64,000 nt of DNA from M50B103 sp041667565 (GTDB lineage Bacteria > Fidelibacterota > Fidelibacteria > Fidelibacterales > Fidelibacteraceae), in contig CAZNFT010000004.1 of the NCBI GenBank assembly GCA_964572745.1, positions 1-64,000 on the forward strand, written 5' to 3'. Below, in pieces: positions 17,282 to 26,970 of the stretch. Made by a program: the position numbers and the translations under genes. Under the pieces are notes generated by a model. It saw only the letters and a list, made by a program, of their open reading frames with translations, was not told where the DNA came from and did no database searches. Positions within the stretch are counted from its first letter, which is position 1. Every line of letters begins with the position of its first letter.

Positions 17282-18070
17282 ATGTCTATAGTGTTTTCAA
17301 AATATCAGGGTGCGGGAAATGACTTTATATTAATCAATGATCTGAATGAAAGTTTTCCCAAAAATGACAATACATTAATTTCTAAACTTTGCGATCGGCG
17401 CTTTGGAGTTGGAGCAGACGGTTTAATCTTGTTGAGATCTTCCGATGTAAAAGATTTCCGTATGCTTTATTTTAATTCTGATGGTTTTGAGGGGACTATG
17501 TGTGGAAATGGCGGGAGGTGTATTGTGGCCTTCGCTAAAGAATGTGGGTGTATAAGTAAGAGTAGCAATATTGTATTTGATGCCATTGACGGAGAGCATA
17601 GGGCGGAGATACTCATATCCGGGAATATTTTATTGAAAATGAAAAATGTGGATAAGATTGTGGATAAGTTTGGAGGCTATCTTGTGGATACCGGTTCGCC
17701 GCATTTTGTGAAGTATGTCGAAGGGCTTGCTGATCTGGATGTCTTTACACGCGGAAAGGAGATCAAAACAAATAAAAAATGTTTTCCAGAGGGCTGTAAT
17801 GTGAATTTTGTTGAGGACATGGGAGAGGCATTGCTGGCTGTCAGGACCTATGAGCGCGGTGTGGAGGCGGAAACACTATCTTGTGGGACAGGTTCTATTG
17901 CTGCGGCCATTGTTCAGCATCATTGTGGCACTGTATTTGATAAATATCATATAAAAGCAAAAGGCGGGAATCTTGCTGTCACCTTTACTTATGATGAACA
18001 AAGAGGATATGAAAATGTTTGCCTTGAAGGTCCGGCTGAATTGGTTTTTAAGGGAGAATATCAGCTGTAA
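17282..18070 (+). CDS. dapF: Diaminopimelate epimerase
   Basis: This 262-residue enzyme converts LL- to meso-diaminopimelate for lysine and peptidoglycan synthesis. Family motifs are KYQGAGNDFILIND, RRFGVGADGLILL, and the two active-site cysteines in MCGNGGRC and SCGTGS. The substrate-contacting GSPHFV and AETLSCGTG segments are intact. AAGG lies 6-9 nt before the ATG. It is a lone plus-strand gene in a minus-strand region, directly downstream of a parS site. Confidence 0.96.
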   Translation: MSIVFSKYQGAGNDFILINDLNESFPKNDNTLISKLCDRRFGVGADGLILLRSSDVKDFRMLYFNSDGFEGTMCGNGGRCIVAFAKECGCISKSSNIVFDAIDGEHRAEILISGNILLKMKNVDKIVDKFGGYLVDTGSPHFVKYVEGLADLDVFTRGKEIKTNKKCFPEGCNVNFVEDMGEALLAVRTYERGVEAETLSCGTGSIAAAIVQHHCGTVFDKYHIKAKGGNLAVTFTYDEQRGYENVCLEGPAELVFKGEYQL

Positions 18071-18409
18071 ATTCATTCGCTGTTAAATTTAGTGATTTGC
18101 TGATAATAAATTCTAGAGAGCAATAAAAACAGATCACTAGATATGTTTATCAGTCCATTTTAGATGGGTGATAATCTTTCTTGTCGGCGGTTTAAACAGA
18201 AATGCTTACAGCAGAAAGCTCTACATGAAAGCAATTGGCGTGCTTTAAATAGTTTTTACATGAATTGGACTGACCTTAATAGCTTAAAGATATTAATATG
18301 TGATTTTTCCTTAAGTAATCGATATGGTGCTGCTCTAATTTAATTTTTGCCAATAAGAAGATCGGGGATGAATAAATAAAAGCTTTTGATGGCAAAAGAT
18401 CACTTATAT

Positions 18410-18464
18410 GAACCCTTTGCATAAGCTCTCGTAAATCAGATAGTGCTAGCTTATACAAAGGATT
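18410..18464. repeat. 157-bp-family repeat, internally deleted copy
   Basis: GAACCCTTTGCATAAGCT at the left and AGCTTATACAAAGGATT at the right are the element's two termini, joined by only about 20 bp. The core is missing. Confidence 0.7.
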
Positions 18465-18842
18465 ATATATGTTAACCCATGGAGATAAAATTACAAATCT
18501 GGAAAAATTCTTGTATAAAATTAGTTTTAGAATAACCTGCTGATACGCATTTAGCGTGTTTATAGGCAGAATGCGAGTTTGAATAATTAATGGATAAAAA
18601 ATATGTGTTCATCACATCTTTAATATACTATTGCTCATCAGAGTTATATTTATTGTCGTTTAGATCTGAGAATGTAATTTGTTATCAATTAGAATTTAAT
18701 TATTCTGAATAAAGATAATCGTTACCCGGGGCCTGATATTTAAATAAAAAGTCTTATAAATATCTAATAATCAATTGGATATAAGATATTTTTATCCGGC
18801 ATATGTGTGGATTTTTAGGGCTGAAGATTGCTGAGTGAATTA

Positions 18843-18895
18843 AAACTTATCTCTCTCTCTCAAATCAGATAGTGATAACTTATGCGAGGGGTTCT
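18843..18895. repeat. 157-bp-family repeat, right-end fragment
   Basis: The sequence CTCTCTCAAATCAGATAGTG followed by ACTTATGCGAGGGGTTC matches the right half of the element seen at 29889-30045 and 40510-40702. No clear left half is present. Confidence 0.5.
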
Positions 18896-19114
18896 CAAAA
18901 TAGATGTGCAAGTATTTATGATAAAATTTAGTTGCTGACATTGTTGATTGGCAGATCATAGGCAAAATATCTGTAATAAAGAGAGAAATGCATACAGTTT
19001 ATAATATTTTCACTAATGATTATACGGAGAGATATTTGAGATATCCATATTAATAACTGGGCTGTTACTATGCTTAATACGTTATTAGAGATGTTTTAAA
19101 GAGTTTATTCTACA

Positions 19115-19144
19115 TAATAAAAAAGCTCCCAAAAGGGAGCTTTG
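19115..19144 (-). terminator. Terminator of the RRM gene
   Basis: AAAGCTCCC and GGGAGCTTT form a perfect 9-bp stem with a 4-nt AAAA loop. A T-rich run follows on the minus strand. It lies 19 bp after the stop codon at 19163. Confidence 0.85.
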
Positions 19145-19162
19145 AATAATCGCGATAAATAA

Positions 19163-19438
19163 TTACCAAGATCTACGTTCTTGACGTGGACGTTCTTGAC
19201 GAGGACGTGCAAGATTAACTTTCAGGCTGCGGCCCTGTAGTTCTTTGCCATTAATTTCTTCGATTGCTTTTTGGCCTTCATCATCATTTTCCATTTCAAC
19301 AAAGCCGAAACCTTTTGAATTGCCCGTCATGCGGTCTTTAATAATGTTAACACTGCTGACTTCACCAAATTCGCTAAAAAGTGATTTGATATCTTCATCA
19401 GTTGTGCCGTAAGGCAGGTTTCCTACGTAAATGTTCAT
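19163..19438 (-). CDS. RNA-binding protein, single RRM
   Basis: The 91-residue protein is one RNA-recognition motif with a short basic tail. RNP2 is IYVGNL at residues 2-7 and RNP1 is KGFGFVEM at about 42-49. The tail is arginine-rich (RPRQERPRQERRSW), a direct repeat of RPRQE. It resembles the small RRM proteins of cyanobacteria and other bacteria, often cold-induced RNA chaperones. I start at MNIYVGNL, which has AAGGAATG upstream, rather than a 14-residue longer alternative. About 300 bp of upstream non-coding sequence may be a structured leader, with a GAATTCC/GGAATTC pairing near 19555-19600. The gene has its own terminator. Confidence 0.9.
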   Translation of the reverse strand: MNIYVGNLPYGTTDEDIKSLFSEFGEVSSVNIIKDRMTGNSKGFGFVEMENDDEGQKAIEEINGKELQGRSLKVNLARPRQERPRQERRSW

Positions 19439-19738
19439 TAGACATTCCTTATCTTTTGCGCATCTCTTTTTCAAAATCACCGTATAGTAAATGCACGAAC
19501 CTAAGGGTGATCTTTGCCAAACACTGGCTAGGATTGTATTGCAAGCGAAATGAATTCCCTACTAATCGATCCTTACATAGGCAATGTATAAAGAAGGAAT
19601 TCAAATAACAAGAAAATCTTATCTTTTTATATAAATAACAATCGTCTTGGATTTAAGGCATTATTTTGTAAATGCAATGTTTTATATGGCAAATTTATGG
19701 AAGATCTCGCAGAGATCGAATATGGAAGTCAAAAAAAC
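19439..19738. other. Upstream region of the RRM gene
   Basis: About 300 bp lie between mnmG and the RRM start. No gene is visible. The complementary segments GAATTCC and GGAATTC could form a hairpin in the RRM leader, reminiscent of long leaders of cold-shock genes. This is inference only. Confidence 0.35.
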
Positions 19739-21571
19739 TTATTTTGCTAAAAATATGAGCAAAACTTGAATATCTGCAGGGGTAATTCCTCGTATTCGAC
19801 TTGCTTGCCCAATTGTATTCGGTTTAAACTTTTTAAGTTTTTCTCTGCCCTCGTTAGACAAGGAAGTGATTTTATCGTAATTGAAAGACTCGGGAATTTT
19901 TTTAACTTCCAGCTGTTGTGTTTTTTGTACCTGTTTAAATTGACGATCAATATATCCTTCATATCGGGTAATAACAAATGCCTGATCGACTGAATCCGGG
20001 AGATATTCCGGGAAATAATGCTTTTGAATAAATTTTACTTTATCTTCTTTACATTTTTCTTGTTTGATCAAAAGTGCAAGTGAAGTGGTTTTATCAACTG
20101 CAATTCCTGGTGGGTTGTCGGTTTTAATACGGGTTTTTACGAATTTATCTTTTAAGACAGCACTTTCTTTTTTAACTCTTGCGAATTCATCGGTCAGAGC
20201 TTCCGATTGTATGCCAAGATCTATTGCTGCATCCAACAATCTTAAATGTGCATTATCCCAACGAAGCAACAATCTATATTCAGCAAGCGATGTAAACATT
20301 CTGTAGGGTTCTGAGGTTTCTTTAGAGCAAAGATCATCGATCAGAACACCTGTATAAGCTTCATATCGTTTAAAGATAAGGCTTTTTTCACCATCTAATT
20401 TTTTTACCGCATTCACTGCTGCTAAAAATCCTTGTACAGCTGCTTCTTCATATCCGCTGGTTCCATTTATCTGACCCGCAAAATATAAACCGGATATTTT
20501 TTTTGTTTCCAAAGAACGTTCTATCTGATACGAGGGGAAATAATCATATTCAATAGCATAGCCAATCTTAAGAAATTCTGCTTTTTCTAAGCCAGGAACA
20601 GTTCTGAGCGCCCGAATTTGAATATCTGTTGGTAAAGAAGAGGAGAAACCATTTACATACCATTGATCAGCTCCTTCCCATTCGGGTTCAAGAAATAACT
20701 GATGCTGGGTTTTATCGGCGAAGCGGACGATTTTATCTTCAATGCTGGGACAATAGCGAGGTCCTACGCCATCGATCTTTCCGGTATATAAGGGAGAGCG
20801 ATCAAGAGCTGAACGCAAGATCTTATGTGTTCCTTCGTGAGTATAGGCCAGCCAGCAGGGAATATTTGGAGGATCAAAATTTTTAGTAGAATGGGAAAAT
20901 GCCCGTGGATCAGGATCTCCATTTTGAATCTCAAGTTTTGAAAAATCTATGGATCGTTTTGTTATTCTGGAAGGAGTACCGGTTTTTAATCTACCGACCT
21001 CAAAGCCCAAATCTTTTAGCTGGTCAGAAATACCTATTGAGGGCAATTCTCCATATCTGCCGGCAGCAATTTGTATAGGTCCAACATGAATTTTTCCACG
21101 CAAAAAAGTACCATTTGTAAGAATACATGCCGTACAAGAAAGCAGAGTTCCGTCTTGGAGATAAACTCCTTTTATCTCATTATTCCTAATATTTAAAGAT
21201 CGAGCATCGGATTCGATAATATCCAGGTTTTCTTGAGAGGCACAAACATCCTGCATATATTTTTCATATTTAATTTTATCAGCTTGTGCACGGGGTGACC
21301 AAACAGCTCTACCCTTAGAACGATTTAAAAGCTTAAACTGTATTCCCGTAGCATCAATGGCTTTACCCATTTCTCCACCCAAAACATCGAGCTCGCGGAC
21401 CAAATGGCCTTTTGCCAGACCTCCGATGGATGGATTGCAGCTCAATCTTGCTATGGCCGAAGCTTCAATTGTAACTAATGCGGTACTTTTCCCCAGACGC
21501 GCAGAAGCTAATGCGGCCTCAACACCGGCATGTCCACCGCCAATAACAATGATATCATAAGAGTTTTTCAT
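19739..21571 (-). CDS. mnmG: tRNA uridine 5-carboxymethylaminomethyl modification enzyme MnmG
   Basis: With MnmE this FAD-dependent enzyme modifies U34 of certain tRNAs. The FAD-binding IIVIGGGHAGVEAALASARLG opens the protein. LSCNPSIGGLAKGHLVRELDVLGG, the TGTFLRGKIHVG-type loop (NGTFLRGK) and GYEEAAVQGF are family signatures. Length after trimming is 610 residues, normal for the family. I prefer the ATG at 21571 (MKNSYD), because the upstream TTG alternative has no ribosome site and adds 11 unconserved residues. A repeat fragment (21622-21660) separates it from mnmE, which lies upstream on the same strand. Confidence 0.95.
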   Translation of the reverse strand: MKNSYDIIVIGGGHAGVEAALASARLGKSTALVTIEASAIARLSCNPSIGGLAKGHLVRELDVLGGEMGKAIDATGIQFKLLNRSKGRAVWSPRAQADKIKYEKYMQDVCASQENLDIIESDARSLNIRNNEIKGVYLQDGTLLSCTACILTNGTFLRGKIHVGPIQIAAGRYGELPSIGISDQLKDLGFEVGRLKTGTPSRITKRSIDFSKLEIQNGDPDPRAFSHSTKNFDPPNIPCWLAYTHEGTHKILRSALDRSPLYTGKIDGVGPRYCPSIEDKIVRFADKTQHQLFLEPEWEGADQWYVNGFSSSLPTDIQIRALRTVPGLEKAEFLKIGYAIEYDYFPSYQIERSLETKKISGLYFAGQINGTSGYEEAAVQGFLAAVNAVKKLDGEKSLIFKRYEAYTGVLIDDLCSKETSEPYRMFTSLAEYRLLLRWDNAHLRLLDAAIDLGIQSEALTDEFARVKKESAVLKDKFVKTRIKTDNPPGIAVDKTTSLALLIKQEKCKEDKVKFIQKHYFPEYLPDSVDQAFVITRYEGYIDRQFKQVQKTQQLEVKKIPESFNYDKITSLSNEGREKLKKFKPNTIGQASRIRGITPADIQVLLIFLAK

Positions 21572-21621
21572 AGCCGAATGTAGTGAAAGAAGAACGAAAG
21601 GCAAAAAGAAAAGTTAATAGA

Positions 21622-21660
21622 GAATCCTTTGCATAAGCCAACACTATCTGATTTACAGAG
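21622..21660. repeat. 157-bp-family repeat, terminal fragment
   Basis: GAATCCTTTGCATAAGC followed by ACACTATCTGATTTACAGAG matches one end of the element in inverted orientation. It occupies most of the mnmE-mnmG gap. Confidence 0.6.
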
Positions 21661-21694
21661 AAGTTAGCAGATCTATGATGTTTTAGGGCTTGAT

Positions 21695-23056
21695 TTATTT
21701 CCCTATACAAAAGCTATCGAAAATATTATTTAGTACATCCTCTGAAGTTGTTTGCCCGCTAATGTCATCGAGAGCATTGATAGCTTCGCGAATATCAAGA
21801 GCGATGAATTCGTTGGAGAGATTATCATTTAAAGCGGACTGAGCTCTTTCGAGGGCTTCGAGACAATTGGCCAAGGCATTTTTATGTCGCTCTTTGGTGA
21901 TGGCCAAAGAGTTTCCGTCAACATGATAATTGTCTCTTACAAGTTTCTCCATTAAATCGCTGAGTTCTGCTAAGCCCTTGCGCTTTAAGGCAGACACACT
22001 AAGGGAATGTTCAGCTTTAAGATCCGGCACCTTGTTATTTAGATCAATTTTGTTATAGACAATGATTTTGGGAAGATCGGGATAGCTTTTTAAAAATTCT
22101 TTTTCAAATTCGAGGTCAGTTTGTTGGGTAAGATCAACCATGAGCAGTGCAATATCTGCTTGCTCCAAAGTCATTTTTGTTCTTTGGGTTCCAATAAGTT
22201 CAATTGGATCAACGGTATCACGTAATCCAGCTGTATCGACCAATTTAAAGACAATGCCATTATGCACGAAAGACTCTTCGATGGTATCACGCGTAGTACC
22301 CGGAATATGGGAGATAATGGCGCGCTCTTCATCTAATAGAGCATTTAATAAGGACGATTTGCCTGCGTTGGGTCTTCCGACGATGGGAACCAGGGCGCCT
22401 TCGCGTAGAATTTTACCCGAGGAATAAGAAGTATAGAGATCTTTTATATGATCATTGGCTGATCTGAGTTTTTCTTTTAAGGCAGACTTATCTAGCGTGG
22501 TAATTTCTTGCTCAATAAAATCCAGTTCCAACTCTAAAATAGATGCAATATCTGTCAGTTGTGATCTTAGATCATGGACTTTTTCGGAGAGTTTACCGCT
22601 TAATGTTTGTGTAGCAATTTTCTTGCCTGAATCTGAGACAGCGTGAATAAGGTCGGCAACCGCTTCGGCCTGGAGAAGATCCATTTTGCCATTAATAAAA
22701 GCACGACGAGTAAATTCTCCGGGAAGTGCCGGCCTTGCCCCCAGACGATAGTATAATTCTAGTATAGCCGGTGCTGCAAGATATCCGCCATGACAGGAAA
22801 TTTCAATAATATCTTCACCGGTGTAGGAATAAGGCGCTTTAAAATAAGTAACAACAACTTCATCGATAAGCGCTCGATCTTCCGGATCAATAACCTTAGT
22901 AAAATGAGCATAGCGAAGTTTAAGTTCCTTGAGTTCTAAGCCCTTGATAGCAATATTATAGGCATCCATGCCGGAAAAGCGAACGACGGCAATACCGCTG
23001 AGTCCCGGTGGCGTGGAGAGCGCGACGATTGTATCTTCTTGATCGTAGTATGACAT
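21695..23056 (-). CDS. mnmE: tRNA modification GTPase MnmE
   Basis: The 453-residue G protein partners MnmG. An N-terminal tetrahydrofolate-binding domain (DTIVALSTPPGLSGIAVVRFSG) leads into a helical domain. The inserted G domain has GRPNAGKSSLLNALL (P-loop), DTAGLRDT (G3) and NKID (G4). The C-terminal CIGK carries the catalytic cysteine. The ATG at 23056 shares one base with the stop codon of the beta-helix gene upstream (TAATG). Translation is therefore coupled to a secreted protein, an odd pairing. The longer open frame would add 20 unconserved residues. Confidence 0.96.
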   Translation of the reverse strand: MSYYDQEDTIVALSTPPGLSGIAVVRFSGMDAYNIAIKGLELKELKLRYAHFTKVIDPEDRALIDEVVVTYFKAPYSYTGEDIIEISCHGGYLAAPAILELYYRLGARPALPGEFTRRAFINGKMDLLQAEAVADLIHAVSDSGKKIATQTLSGKLSEKVHDLRSQLTDIASILELELDFIEQEITTLDKSALKEKLRSANDHIKDLYTSYSSGKILREGALVPIVGRPNAGKSSLLNALLDEERAIISHIPGTTRDTIEESFVHNGIVFKLVDTAGLRDTVDPIELIGTQRTKMTLEQADIALLMVDLTQQTDLEFEKEFLKSYPDLPKIIVYNKIDLNNKVPDLKAEHSLSVSALKRKGLAELSDLMEKLVRDNYHVDGNSLAITKERHKNALANCLEALERAQSALNDNLSNEFIALDIREAINALDDISGQTTSEDVLNNIFDSFCIGK

Positions 23057-25629
23057 TATTTTACCAATAGTATTTTTTGATTGTCGAGTGTTAGTCCATT
23101 TTGGCTTAAACGACAAATATAAACTCCGGAGCCCAGATCGGCGGCATTAAGCAAGAAGGTATATGTCCCCGAATATAAATGATCCTCGATGAGTGTTTTT
23201 ATATGTCGCCCGCGAATATCGTAAAGATCCAGTCTGGTGTTGGCATCATGGCTTAAGGTGAATTCAAGAAAAGTGGAGGGATTAAAAGGATTTGGGTAGG
23301 CACTGAGAATATTGTAAGTATCTGGAGTTTGAATTGCGGAAGGAATAAATTTTTCCGGAGTGAAGTCAATGGAGGGTCTTGCACCCTGATAGCCTAAACC
23401 GGGAGCACTGTCGTCATATTCATCTTCAGCATAATTTAAAAGATAATATGAACCATCATTAAATGATTTTAGACCGGAATTGCAATAAGGTGATGTAGCC
23501 TGAAGACCCAGATCAACATCAAATAAAGGATCTTGCGAAAACACATTTGACATGGAAGAAGAGCTTGAGCTATCTAAAAGAATTCCGTTTATGGAATTAA
23601 AAAGACAGGAATTATTAAGTGAAACCTTCGAATTTACAAGTTCTATTTCTTGTATATTTTCATTCCAAAGAATGGAATTTACAATCAGAGCGGGAAAGCT
23701 TTTGTCTTTTAAATATATAGAGGCCATATCTCCTGTTTCATGATCATGATTGGCAAGAGTAGATTGTAAGAGATTAAATTTACCGCCTCTTATTGCGATA
23801 GCAGCGCCCTTATTCTTGGCATAATTTGCATTAAAAAGATTATTGTACAATTTTATTTCTGAGTTGCTGGCAAAGATTGCTCCACCGTATTCGCTTACAG
23901 CAGTTTTTTTAGCAAGCAGATCTTTCAAAGCTGATGAGCTTGCATTATTCTTGCTAAAAGATGTATAAAAAGAGGTGAATTTAGAGACATTATTGGCATA
24001 TAAAGCGCCACCTGATGACGACGTGTTTTGATAAAAATTCAAATGAGAAACATTAGCTATACTTGCAGATAAACTTAAAGCACCACCCAGGTAAGCCGAA
24101 TTTTGTATAAAATCAATATGATCCATTTCAAGATATGAGTTCAAGGCAAAAACAGCACCACCGGAATGTTCAGCATGATTTTTTTCAAATAAAAGATGAT
24201 CTAAAGTGACTTTTTTAACATTTTGAAGATATAAAGCGCCACCAAGGGTATAATTATTGTAAATAAAATGGCCGCTTCCATTTTTAAAGCTTAAAGCAGA
24301 AATTTTTATAGAGTCTAGGAAGCTTGCAGAAATAATTGGTGTGTAAATAGTGGAATCCGGTATAAGAAGAACTGAATCTCTATATGAGGGATCTGCATTG
24401 AGAATGTATTCCGAGGAAATAACCAAAGGCTTATCGTAAATACTTGCTTGCCCGTAATATGTTCCTGGCTTAAAGATGAGCGTATCAAATTCCTCGGCAT
24501 AATCAACAGCTTTTTGCAGACTTGCAAAGGGATATTCTAGGGAACCGTTTCCCCATGTGTCGTGACCAAGAGGCGATATCCAAAATCGTGTAGCTTCATT
24601 TGCCATCATATATCGTTCAGATTCAAAAGCGCCCATATCGGGTGGAGCCCACTCGGGATTTGGCCGTATATTACCCAATAGATCAGTCCGCATGATAGCA
24701 TTTGTATCCGGATCTGCTCTTGATATACATGGAGACTCGGGAAGTAAAATGGGAACAGCGCCTAAAGTATCGACCAGAGGTCTTTCGAATAGATTTCCAT
24801 CTCCAGGGAAAGGACCGGGTAGGGCAGTATAGCTGATATTACATTGAGAATTATCCAAAGGTGGATTATTCTGTAGAATTGAAGAATTAATATTTATATG
24901 TGAATGTGTGAAATTCCAGTCCTGTGCCTGGCTTTGATTTTTGTAAGAAGTAAAGAAATAGAAATATGCATGAGAAGAATGAATGTCATAGAGATAAGAT
25001 TCGCAGTTATTGGTATAAGTTGCAAGATTTTCCGCATAAAATTCAGAATTATTATCTAAATGCAAAAGAGACAATGCCTGATTGTATTTCCAGGTAGAAT
25101 TGATGAGATTAAGCGTAGATGCATTCAGGGTGATGAGCAAGGAGTTTTCCGAATTAAGATAATAGTGTTCAGTATTTATCTCAAGAACAGAGGAATTCGA
25201 TATTGAGAGAGTATTATTGTTAAAATGTAAGGCTTGCAAAAGAACAGCATCGGAATTCTCAATAATAATACCACCTCCGCTACCTGCGTCACTTTTATCT
25301 AAGAGAAATCCCATGACCATTGTGCTATCGGCATTGCGTATTGTTAACAAGGGATCGCTGTTATCCGTATCGAAAAGTGCAGTCCCGCTTTGAATGCTAT
25401 ATGAGCCCGGATTATTAATATAATTCTTGGAAAGCAAGGCAATTTGTTTATCGGCGATCACTATAGCACCCATGTTTTGATAGGCTCCGCTGACCAAAAC
25501 GGTATCGCCGGACATTGCTATATCGATGGCAGATTGTATGTTGCTTAAACTATCGGGGACGAACCAGGTTGTTGCAAATAAAGGCAAGCAACTAAAAAAT
25601 AATAAAATACTTAAAAAAAATCGTTTCAT
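23056..25629 (-). CDS. Secreted beta-helix protein with C-terminal type IX-like sorting domain
   Basis: The 857-residue protein begins with a signal peptide (MKRFFLSILLFFSCLPLFA). Two stretches of right-handed parallel beta-helix repeats (about 25-330 and 350-720) are rich in SGGALY, NNSEFYAEN and similar Asn/Ser ladders, as in Pmp-like proteins. The last 80 residues are a FlgD-like sorting module. AYPNPFNPSTFLEFTLSHDA is followed by LYDIRGRHIKTL, GSGVYICRLS and KILLVK. This type of C-terminus directs proteins to the cell surface in FCB bacteria that have a type IX secretion system. No function is implied beyond surface exposure. It lies 16 bp after the LiaF-like gene and overlaps mnmE. Confidence 0.83.
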   Translation of the reverse strand: MKRFFLSILLFFSCLPLFATTWFVPDSLSNIQSAIDIAMSGDTVLVSGAYQNMGAIVIADKQIALLSKNYINNPGSYSIQSGTALFDTDNSDPLLTIRNADSTMVMGFLLDKSDAGSGGGIIIENSDAVLLQALHFNNNTLSISNSSVLEINTEHYYLNSENSLLITLNASTLNLINSTWKYNQALSLLHLDNNSEFYAENLATYTNNCESYLYDIHSSHAYFYFFTSYKNQSQAQDWNFTHSHININSSILQNNPPLDNSQCNISYTALPGPFPGDGNLFERPLVDTLGAVPILLPESPCISRADPDTNAIMRTDLLGNIRPNPEWAPPDMGAFESERYMMANEATRFWISPLGHDTWGNGSLEYPFASLQKAVDYAEEFDTLIFKPGTYYGQASIYDKPLVISSEYILNADPSYRDSVLLIPDSTIYTPIISASFLDSIKISALSFKNGSGHFIYNNYTLGGALYLQNVKKVTLDHLLFEKNHAEHSGGAVFALNSYLEMDHIDFIQNSAYLGGALSLSASIANVSHLNFYQNTSSSGGALYANNVSKFTSFYTSFSKNNASSSALKDLLAKKTAVSEYGGAIFASNSEIKLYNNLFNANYAKNKGAAIAIRGGKFNLLQSTLANHDHETGDMASIYLKDKSFPALIVNSILWNENIQEIELVNSKVSLNNSCLFNSINGILLDSSSSSSMSNVFSQDPLFDVDLGLQATSPYCNSGLKSFNDGSYYLLNYAEDEYDDSAPGLGYQGARPSIDFTPEKFIPSAIQTPDTYNILSAYPNPFNPSTFLEFTLSHDANTRLDLYDIRGRHIKTLIEDHLYSGTYTFLLNAADLGSGVYICRLSQNGLTLDNQKILLVK

Positions 25630-25645
25630 GTATCCCTGGGGGCTA

Positions 25646-26380
25646 TCAGTTTATAAGATCAATACGAGCAAAAAAGGCATTCATTTCCATTGTAACAGTC
25701 TTGTTTTGAACATCAACGCTAGGATATTTACGCTTATCATGGATCTTGCCAAAAACCGGACCACCATGTTTAATAATTTTCCAGTCAGTTGGCACAATAA
25801 TTGTGATATTGGCAAAAATTGCCGTGAATTCTAAATAAGTACTGACAGTGGGTTGACATTGTCGAAGATCAAGTTCAAGATTAGCAAAAACGGCTGTTCC
25901 ATGTCCACCGGAAAGCTGGTCATCGTAAATGAGTTCTTTTCTTGAATTAAAAATTGCATTTATATTAAAAATATGATCAGGATTATTGCTATGAACGAAG
26001 TTTTCCTGACTTGTATCATTCTTGTTATCGGGATTTTGAGTGTTTTCTTGCGATGTTAAGCGTTTTCTTGGCCAAATAATAACACCTATCATGATCAATA
26101 TTGCGGGCCAGAAAAGATCTTCGATATCACAAATTCCATGGGTTTGCAATAAAAATAAAACTCCAAGAAAGATCAGGAAAATTCCTCCGCCCCAGGAACC
26201 GCCGGGCGAGAAAACGGTGACCAGACCAATGAGAATAATAATAAGAGGCCACCACAGAAGAAAGAGATCATCTATGTTCCACCAATTGAGATTATTGCCT
26301 AAAGCAATAAGGCCAAAGCCAACAAATACCAAGGCAAGAATGATGCGGAAGATGTTATTTTTTCTTGGACCCTTTTTCAT
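25646..26380 (-). CDS. LiaF-like membrane protein
   Basis: The 244-residue protein has four predicted membrane segments within the first about 105 residues (IILALVFVGFGLIALG, LLWWPLIIILIGLVTVF, GIFLIFLGVLFLLQT, LFWPAILIMIGVIIW). This matches LiaI/LiaF-type N-terminal domains. After a polar linker, the C-terminal part (about 145-244) resembles the LiaF/YvqF beta-sheet domain (AVFANLELDLRQCQ, ITIIVPTDWKI, GPVFGKIHDKR). Relatives monitor envelope state, and the role here is unknown. It starts 1 bp after pdxT within the same operon. Confidence 0.75.
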   Translation of the reverse strand: MKKGPRKNNIFRIILALVFVGFGLIALGNNLNWWNIDDLFLLWWPLIIILIGLVTVFSPGGSWGGGIFLIFLGVLFLLQTHGICDIEDLFWPAILIMIGVIIWPRKRLTSQENTQNPDNKNDTSQENFVHSNNPDHIFNINAIFNSRKELIYDDQLSGGHGTAVFANLELDLRQCQPTVSTYLEFTAIFANITIIVPTDWKIIKHGGPVFGKIHDKRKYPSVDVQNKTVTMEMNAFFARIDLIN

Positions 26381-26381
26381 A

Positions 26382-26969
26382 TCAGACCTCCATGATCTTT
26401 TGAATGAAATATTGATGAATTCTGGGGTCGGGAGTTAATTCGGGATGGAAGCTTGCAGCTAAATGGCGATGTGATTCAACAAGGACTGCTTTACCATCAT
26501 AGCGCGCAAGAACTCGAATATTGTCACCGATCTTTTCAATTTGAGGTGCACGAATAAAGACGGCATGAAAGGCCTTGTGTTTATCAAAATCCAAGGTGAT
26601 TTCATCTGCAAAAGAGTCTTTTTGGGAACCGTAAGCATTTCGAGATACATGAAGATTCATTAATTCCAATTGACGAACACGCGGATCATTGGCACCTTTA
26701 GCCAGAAGTATCAATCCTGCACAGGTTCCGAAAAGAGATCGGGTTTTGGCAAAATTGATAATATCGTCGTAGGAGATTTTATATCCCATGACTTTTGTCA
26801 TGGTTGTTGATTCTCCTCCAGGTAAAATCAAACCATGAATATGATCAAGTTGTTCCCGGTATTTAATAATTTCAGATCTTGCACCTGCCAATTCAATGGC
26901 TTGAGCATGCTTCTCATAGGCGCCCTGAATTCCCAGGACGCCGATTGTCAGATCGCTTGCTTTTATCAA
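26382..26969 (-). CDS. pdxT: Pyridoxal 5'-phosphate synthase glutaminase subunit
   Basis: The 195-residue class I glutaminase supplies ammonia to PdxS for cofactor synthesis. Motifs are IGVLGIQGAYEKHAQ at the start, LPGGESTTM, the nucleophile in FGTCAGLILL (Cys at about 83), and the His-Glu pair in SFHPELT near the C-terminus. It starts 1 bp after the pdxS stop codon, so the two subunits are made together. Confidence 0.96.
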   Translation of the reverse strand: MIKASDLTIGVLGIQGAYEKHAQAIELAGARSEIIKYREQLDHIHGLILPGGESTTMTKVMGYKISYDDIINFAKTRSLFGTCAGLILLAKGANDPRVRQLELMNLHVSRNAYGSQKDSFADEITLDFDKHKAFHAVFIRAPQIEKIGDNIRVLARYDGKAVLVESHRHLAASFHPELTPDPRIHQYFIQKIMEV

Positions 26970-26970
26970 T

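Larger units (their letters stand above)
18071..19114. other. Long gene-free interval with fragments of the 157-bp repeat
   Basis: About 1.0 kb holds no coding sequence I can support. Short open frames here lack ribosome sites and family features. The interval contains a deleted copy (18410-18464) and a right-end fragment (about 18843-18895) of the terminal-inverted-repeat element described elsewhere. The rest is A+T-rich and may be the remains of decayed sequence. Confidence 0.5.

Noticed and set aside
18276..18458. Minus-strand open frame in the gene-free interval
   Set aside because: It overlaps a repeat copy and has no ribosome site or recognisable features.
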